NCBI RefSeq assembly: GCF_938039205.1 | Contig: NZ_CALHVM010000056.1 | Span: 1-64,000, forward strand | Direction: 5' to 3' | Origin: an uncultured Campylobacter sp. | Lineage (GTDB): Bacteria > Campylobacterota > Campylobacteria > Campylobacterales > Campylobacteraceae | DNA: 64,000 bases | In this document: positions 60,959-64,000 of the stretch, in pieces | Layout: every line of letters starts with the position of its first letter | How positions within the stretch are numbered: position 1 is the first letter of the stretch | Notes under the pieces: generated by a model | Seen by the model: only the letters and a program-made list of their open reading frames with translations | Databases searched by the model: none | Told to the model about the DNA's origin: nothing | Translations under genes and position numbers: made by a program

Positions 60959-61849
60959 ATGAAAATAGCCATCATCGGAGCGGGAAAGTGGGGCAGCGCG
61001 CTTTTTCATGCGCTTTCGCAAAAAAACGACTGCGTCATTAGCTCGCGTAGGCAGCTTGAAGGCGCGCATTTTGTAGGCCTAGAGGAGGCGCTAAAGTGCG
61101 ATCTGCTCGTCGTTGCCATACCTTCGCAGTCCGTTAGCGGTTGGCTAAAAGAGCATTTTAAAAACTTTGGACAGAAAATTTTGGTCGCCTCAAAAGGTAT
61201 TGAGACTTCGAGTTTACGATTTTTAGACGAGATTTACGAGCAGCATGTAGATGCGGCAAATTTAGCCTTTCTGTCGGGTCCGAGCTTTGCTAAAGAGATA
61301 CAAAATGACCTTCCGTGCGCGCTCGTGATAAACTCCAAAAACGAAGCCATTGCCCGCGAGATTTCAGCGCTTTTCCCGCAAAATATCAAAGCCTACGCCA
61401 GTAGCGACGTTATCGGAGCTGAGATCGCAGGCGCATACAAAAACGTCATCGCCATCGCAGGCGGTATCTGCGACGGGCTCGGGCTTGGCAACAGCGCTCG
61501 CGCCAGCCTCATCTCGCGCGGACTTGTCGAGATGGCGAGGTTTGGCGAGTATTTCGGCGCGCAACAGCAGACCTTTTTGGGGCTTAGCGGCGCGGGCGAT
61601 CTGTTTCTCACGGCTTCGTCCGTACTATCGCGCAACTACCGCGTGGGTCTGGGGCTTGCTAAAAATGAGAGCCTTAACAAAATCCTAAACGATCTAGGCG
61701 AAGTCGCCGAGGGTGTGGATACCTCGTACGCGATAGAAAAGATCGCCGCCGGTAAGGGCATCTATACGCCGATAGTAAACGAGGTTGCGGCGATGCTGCG
61801 CGGTAAAGATGTACAGGAAAGCTTGAGAGATTTGCTGAGCAAGAAATAA
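60959..61849 (+). CDS. gpsA: Glycerol-3-phosphate dehydrogenase [NAD(P)+]
   Basis: Makes sn-glycerol-3-phosphate from dihydroxyacetone phosphate for phospholipid synthesis. The nucleotide motif IIGAGKWGSAL at the N terminus, SGPSFAKEI, the catalytic lysine in AGAYKNVIAIAGG and GLSGAGDLFLT are conserved; 296 residues is at the short end, as in other Campylobacter. Strong GAGAAAAA site before the ATG. Confidence 0.95.
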   Translation: MKIAIIGAGKWGSALFHALSQKNDCVISSRRQLEGAHFVGLEEALKCDLLVVAIPSQSVSGWLKEHFKNFGQKILVASKGIETSSLRFLDEIYEQHVDAANLAFLSGPSFAKEIQNDLPCALVINSKNEAIAREISALFPQNIKAYASSDVIGAEIAGAYKNVIAIAGGICDGLGLGNSARASLISRGLVEMARFGEYFGAQQQTFLGLSGAGDLFLTASSVLSRNYRVGLGLAKNESLNKILNDLGEVAEGVDTSYAIEKIAAGKGIYTPIVNEVAAMLRGKDVQESLRDLLSKK

Positions 61850-62258
61850 AATTTGACTAAAACTGAGTATTTTACGGCGTATTGCTGTGGATGTAAATTT
61901 GGCTTGCGAGGCTGTTATTTGTCTATTTCTGAACTAATTTTTCATATTTTTGTGTGCCGTAAAATTTGAAAACGTTAAATTTGACTAGATTATTTGCCTA
62001 CTTGACTTTTGCCGTTTTTAGCTAGAAAAAATGAAAAACAATAAAATGTCCATACTGGCTATAAAAAACGTCAACTAAAGAAAATATTGTCAAATATCCT
62101 CAAGAGACAATTTGTGCAAAAAATTTTTCTTACTTACAACAAATTTATATATTTTCAATTTTGTTGTATTGTCGCATCAGCTTGCTCAAAACCTCACCCA
62201 AATTCCTTAAATTTATCTAAAATAGTGTAAAATCCACAAAAACAAAAAAAGGAAAAGT
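61850..62258. other. Intergenic, 409 bp, AT-rich
   Basis: No gene of credible length; the longest frame is about 15 codons from 62031. The last 60 bases contain a TAAAAT-type -10 region and the GGAAAAG ribosome site for the next gene. Confidence 0.5.
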
Positions 62259-63341
62259 ATGAAAAAATTTATAGCCGCACTTTTTTCGGCGCTATTTTTG
62301 GCGGGTTTACCGACTGCGCTAAATGCCGCGCCGCAAATGCAAGAAAAGCCGACACTTCGCAAAATGATAGCTCAAATGATAATGGTCGGCTTCAACGGCT
62401 CTGATCCTAAAACCGCCAAAGAAGCTGTTTCAGAGGCTAAATATCAGCGTTTTGGAGGCGTAATGCTGCTGGGTAAAAATATCTCGGACAAAAAGAACCT
62501 CACGGCGCTAACAAGCGCATTTAAAGAGGCGCAAGAGGGCATTTTTATCGCTATCGACGAGGAGGGCGGACGGGTCACGAGATTTAAGGATAAAGAAGAT
62601 TTTGAGACCTTTATCTCGGCGCAAAAAGTGGCAAAAACGCTTGATCTGGGCGCTGCGGGCGAGCTTTACGGCAAGATGGCGCAGCAGCTAAAAGACGTCG
62701 GCGTAAACGTAAATTTCGCTCCCGTAGTCGATGTGCTAAATCCAAAATCCACCATCATCGGCTCGCGCGGCAGGGCGTTTAGCGCCGATATAGACGAGGT
62801 TTCGCTGTATGCGAGCGAGTTTATGAGAGCCTCGCAGTCCCGCGGCGTGATAGCTGCGATGAAGCACTTCCCGGGCCACGGCAACGTCGAGGCCGACAGC
62901 CACACGGCAAAGGTCGTGATCGAAAAATTCGACTATGCCGAGCTTAAGCCGTATTTTGACGCGGTTCGCAAAAACGAAGCCAAGATGATAATGGTCGGCC
63001 ACATCTACCTCATGCAGCGCGACTCTGAGCTGCCGGCCTCGCTCTCGCCGGCGATCATCGACGGCTTGCTGCGCGGCGAGCTAAAATTTGACGGCGTAGT
63101 CATCAGCGACGACATGCTCATGGGCGGACTAAAGGACTTTACGCTGCAAGAAAAGGTGATAAACTTTATCAACGCAGGCGGCGACGTGATGCTCTTTAGC
63201 GACTACAAGATAGACGGGCGCAGGACTGCGGAGCTCGTCACGCAGCTGGTCGTGGATGCAGTGGGCGCCAAGCAGATACCAAAAGAGCGCATCGAGGAAT
63301 CCTACGAGCGAATAATGAAGCTAAAAAATAGCTTAAAATAG
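62259..63341 (+). CDS. Exported glycoside hydrolase family 3 protein (NagZ-like)
   Basis: Beta-N-acetylglucosaminidase-type hydrolase, probably acting on peptidoglycan fragments. The signal peptide is clear (first ~24 residues, ending NAAPQ). The NagZ motif KHFPGHGNVEADSH spans residues 202-215, and the likely nucleophile is Asp284 (GVVISDDMLMGGL). A signal peptide is unlike the cytoplasmic NagZ of enteric bacteria, so this protein should act in the periplasm. Length of 360 is typical of single-domain members. Confidence 0.9.
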   Translation: MKKFIAALFSALFLAGLPTALNAAPQMQEKPTLRKMIAQMIMVGFNGSDPKTAKEAVSEAKYQRFGGVMLLGKNISDKKNLTALTSAFKEAQEGIFIAIDEEGGRVTRFKDKEDFETFISAQKVAKTLDLGAAGELYGKMAQQLKDVGVNVNFAPVVDVLNPKSTIIGSRGRAFSADIDEVSLYASEFMRASQSRGVIAAMKHFPGHGNVEADSHTAKVVIEKFDYAELKPYFDAVRKNEAKMIMVGHIYLMQRDSELPASLSPAIIDGLLRGELKFDGVVISDDMLMGGLKDFTLQEKVINFINAGGDVMLFSDYKIDGRRTAELVTQLVVDAVGAKQIPKERIEESYERIMKLKNSLK

Positions 63342-63711
63342 GTTGCTTAAGGGGCAAATTTGAGTTTTTAGCACGGTGGCTGAAGTCAAATTTGCTTTTT
63401 TGTCTCGTTTTGTAAATTTGAGTTCAAATTTGACGACATTTTAAATTTGAACTCAAATTTTAACGCCCAAATTTTACTGCCTAGCTCGCCAAACACGTAC
63501 CGCTTTGGCGCAAATTACAGTTTTAAAACCGACCGAAATATCCACGGCAAGAAAAAGTAAATTTAATCAAATTTACGCCAAACAAGCCGGCTTGCAAAAA
63601 TCAGCATTAAAATTATCATTATTCGGCTCAAATTTAAGCTTTTAAAATTAATCTTGATGTATAATATATCTTTAAGAAAAATAATAAAAATTCTAAATTT
63701 AAGGAGCAAAA
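63342..63711. other. Intergenic, 370 bp, with a long inverted repeat
   Basis: No gene is seen. It holds the 18-bp inverted repeat at 63414-63460 and a TATAAT box at 63660-63665 for the next gene. Confidence 0.55.
63414..63460. repeat. 18-bp perfect inverted repeat built from AAATTTG units
   Basis: AAATTTGAGTTCAAATTT is matched exactly by AAATTTGAACTCAAATTT around an 11-nt loop. It is the longest perfect inverted repeat I found in the window and lies past the NagZ-like gene. Confidence 0.75.
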
Positions 63712-64000
63712 ATGGACGCAATAGGAGCAAAAGTCGAAGCGCTAAAAGACGAAATGGTGAAAAATAGGCGGTTTTTTCACTCACATCCCGAGACTGGATT
63801 TTTCACGTTTTTTACGACGGCAAAGATCGCTAGCGAACTAAAAAAACTCGGCTATAGCCTAAAAATGGGACGCGAGATAATGAAGCCCGAAGCTAGAGCG
63901 GGTCTTGGTAGCGAAAAAGATAAAGAAAAATATCTAGAACGCGCAAAAAGCCTGCTAAGCGCCGACGAGCGCGAGTTTTTACCCGTGATGGAAGATGGGC
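63712..64000 (+). CDS. AbgA-like M20 amidohydrolase (5' part)
   Basis: The first 96 codons of a gene running off the window. The start RRFFHSHPETGFFTFFTTAKIASELKKLGYSLKMGREIM resembles AbgA/AbgB of E. coli, the M20 enzyme that cuts p-aminobenzoyl-glutamate, and aminoacylases of the M20D group. AAGGAG precedes the ATG, with TATAAT 46 bp further upstream. The metal-binding centre lies outside the window. Confidence 0.8.
   Translation, partial: MDAIGAKVEALKDEMVKNRRFFHSHPETGFFTFFTTAKIASELKKLGYSLKMGREIMKPEARAGLGSEKDKEKYLERAKSLLSADEREFLPVMEDG

Noticed and set aside
61850..62258. 15-codon frame from ATG near 62031
   Set aside because: No ribosome site and too short to support without other evidence.
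1..64000. CRISPR array, IS element or prophage
   Set aside because: No regularly spaced repeats, transposase, integrase or phage structural genes were seen on either strand.

Overview
The window looks like a chromosomal segment of a Campylobacter species. The gene order repeatedly matches blocks known from C. jejuni: ftsZ-ftsA-PpiD-rsmH-FtsL; helicase-lolA-secA-lolC; cprS-cprR-htrA-cbpA-hspR-kefB; DUF2018-polyprenyl synthase-hemA-proS-fxsA-hemC-ubiD; flaG-fliD-fliS; rsmD-flgI-flgJ-flgM-flgN-flgK. Coding DNA is richer in G+C than C. jejuni, which fits better with the oral/gastric group (C. concisus, curvus, showae, rectus). This species-level guess is inference. No tRNA, CRISPR array, IS element or prophage was seen; one RNA gene, rnpB, is clear.

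Layout. 0.4-7 kb: cell division and envelope genes, with a class II aldolase-fold protein that has lost its metal ligands. 7-14 kb: a D-amino-acid aminotransferase, DUF523, a lipoprotein joining NlpC/P60 and M15 peptidoglycan hydrolase domains, a Pif1/RecD-like helicase and a secreted FliL-like protein. 14-19 kb: lolA, secA and a LolC-type permease, the envelope biogenesis and export genes. 19.4-20.8 kb: three unknown genes, the third cut by a single in-frame stop. 21-27.6 kb: the CprRS two-component system, HtrA, CbpA-HspR heat shock and a K+/H+ antiporter. 27.6-28.3 kb: a small accessory locus in which a G9 tract separates a signal peptide from the rest of a secreted protein, most simply read as phase variation in the OFF state. 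28.4-42.6 kb: metY, a HAD phosphatase, isoprenoid, haem and prolyl-tRNA synthesis, ubiD, thiL and truD. This run is interrupted at 36.8-38.7 kb by an accessory patch holding an Imm10-like protein, an LRAT-fold protein and two decayed Tat-signal genes. 43-46.7 kb: a YjiH/YjiG transporter pair with an M20 peptidase, a decayed Sel1/Hcp-like gene and a PhnA-like protein. 46.8-47.8 kb: rnpB and a SUKH-like protein. 47.9-55.7 kb: flagellar filament cap and hook-associated genes with sigma-54 and sigma-28 promoter candidates. 56-64 kb: sodC, a TSUP permease, atpB, gatB, gpsA, an exported NagZ-like hydrolase and the start of an AbgA-like amidohydrolase.

At the scale of the whole window, the palindrome AAATTT is strikingly frequent in genes and between them, and several intergenic perfect inverted repeats are built from it. 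AAATTT is a form of RAATTY, the site methylated by C. jejuni CtsM for self-DNA recognition during transformation. The accessory patches contain several broken genes (four pseudogene entries), so the variable parts of this chromosome look to be under active decay.
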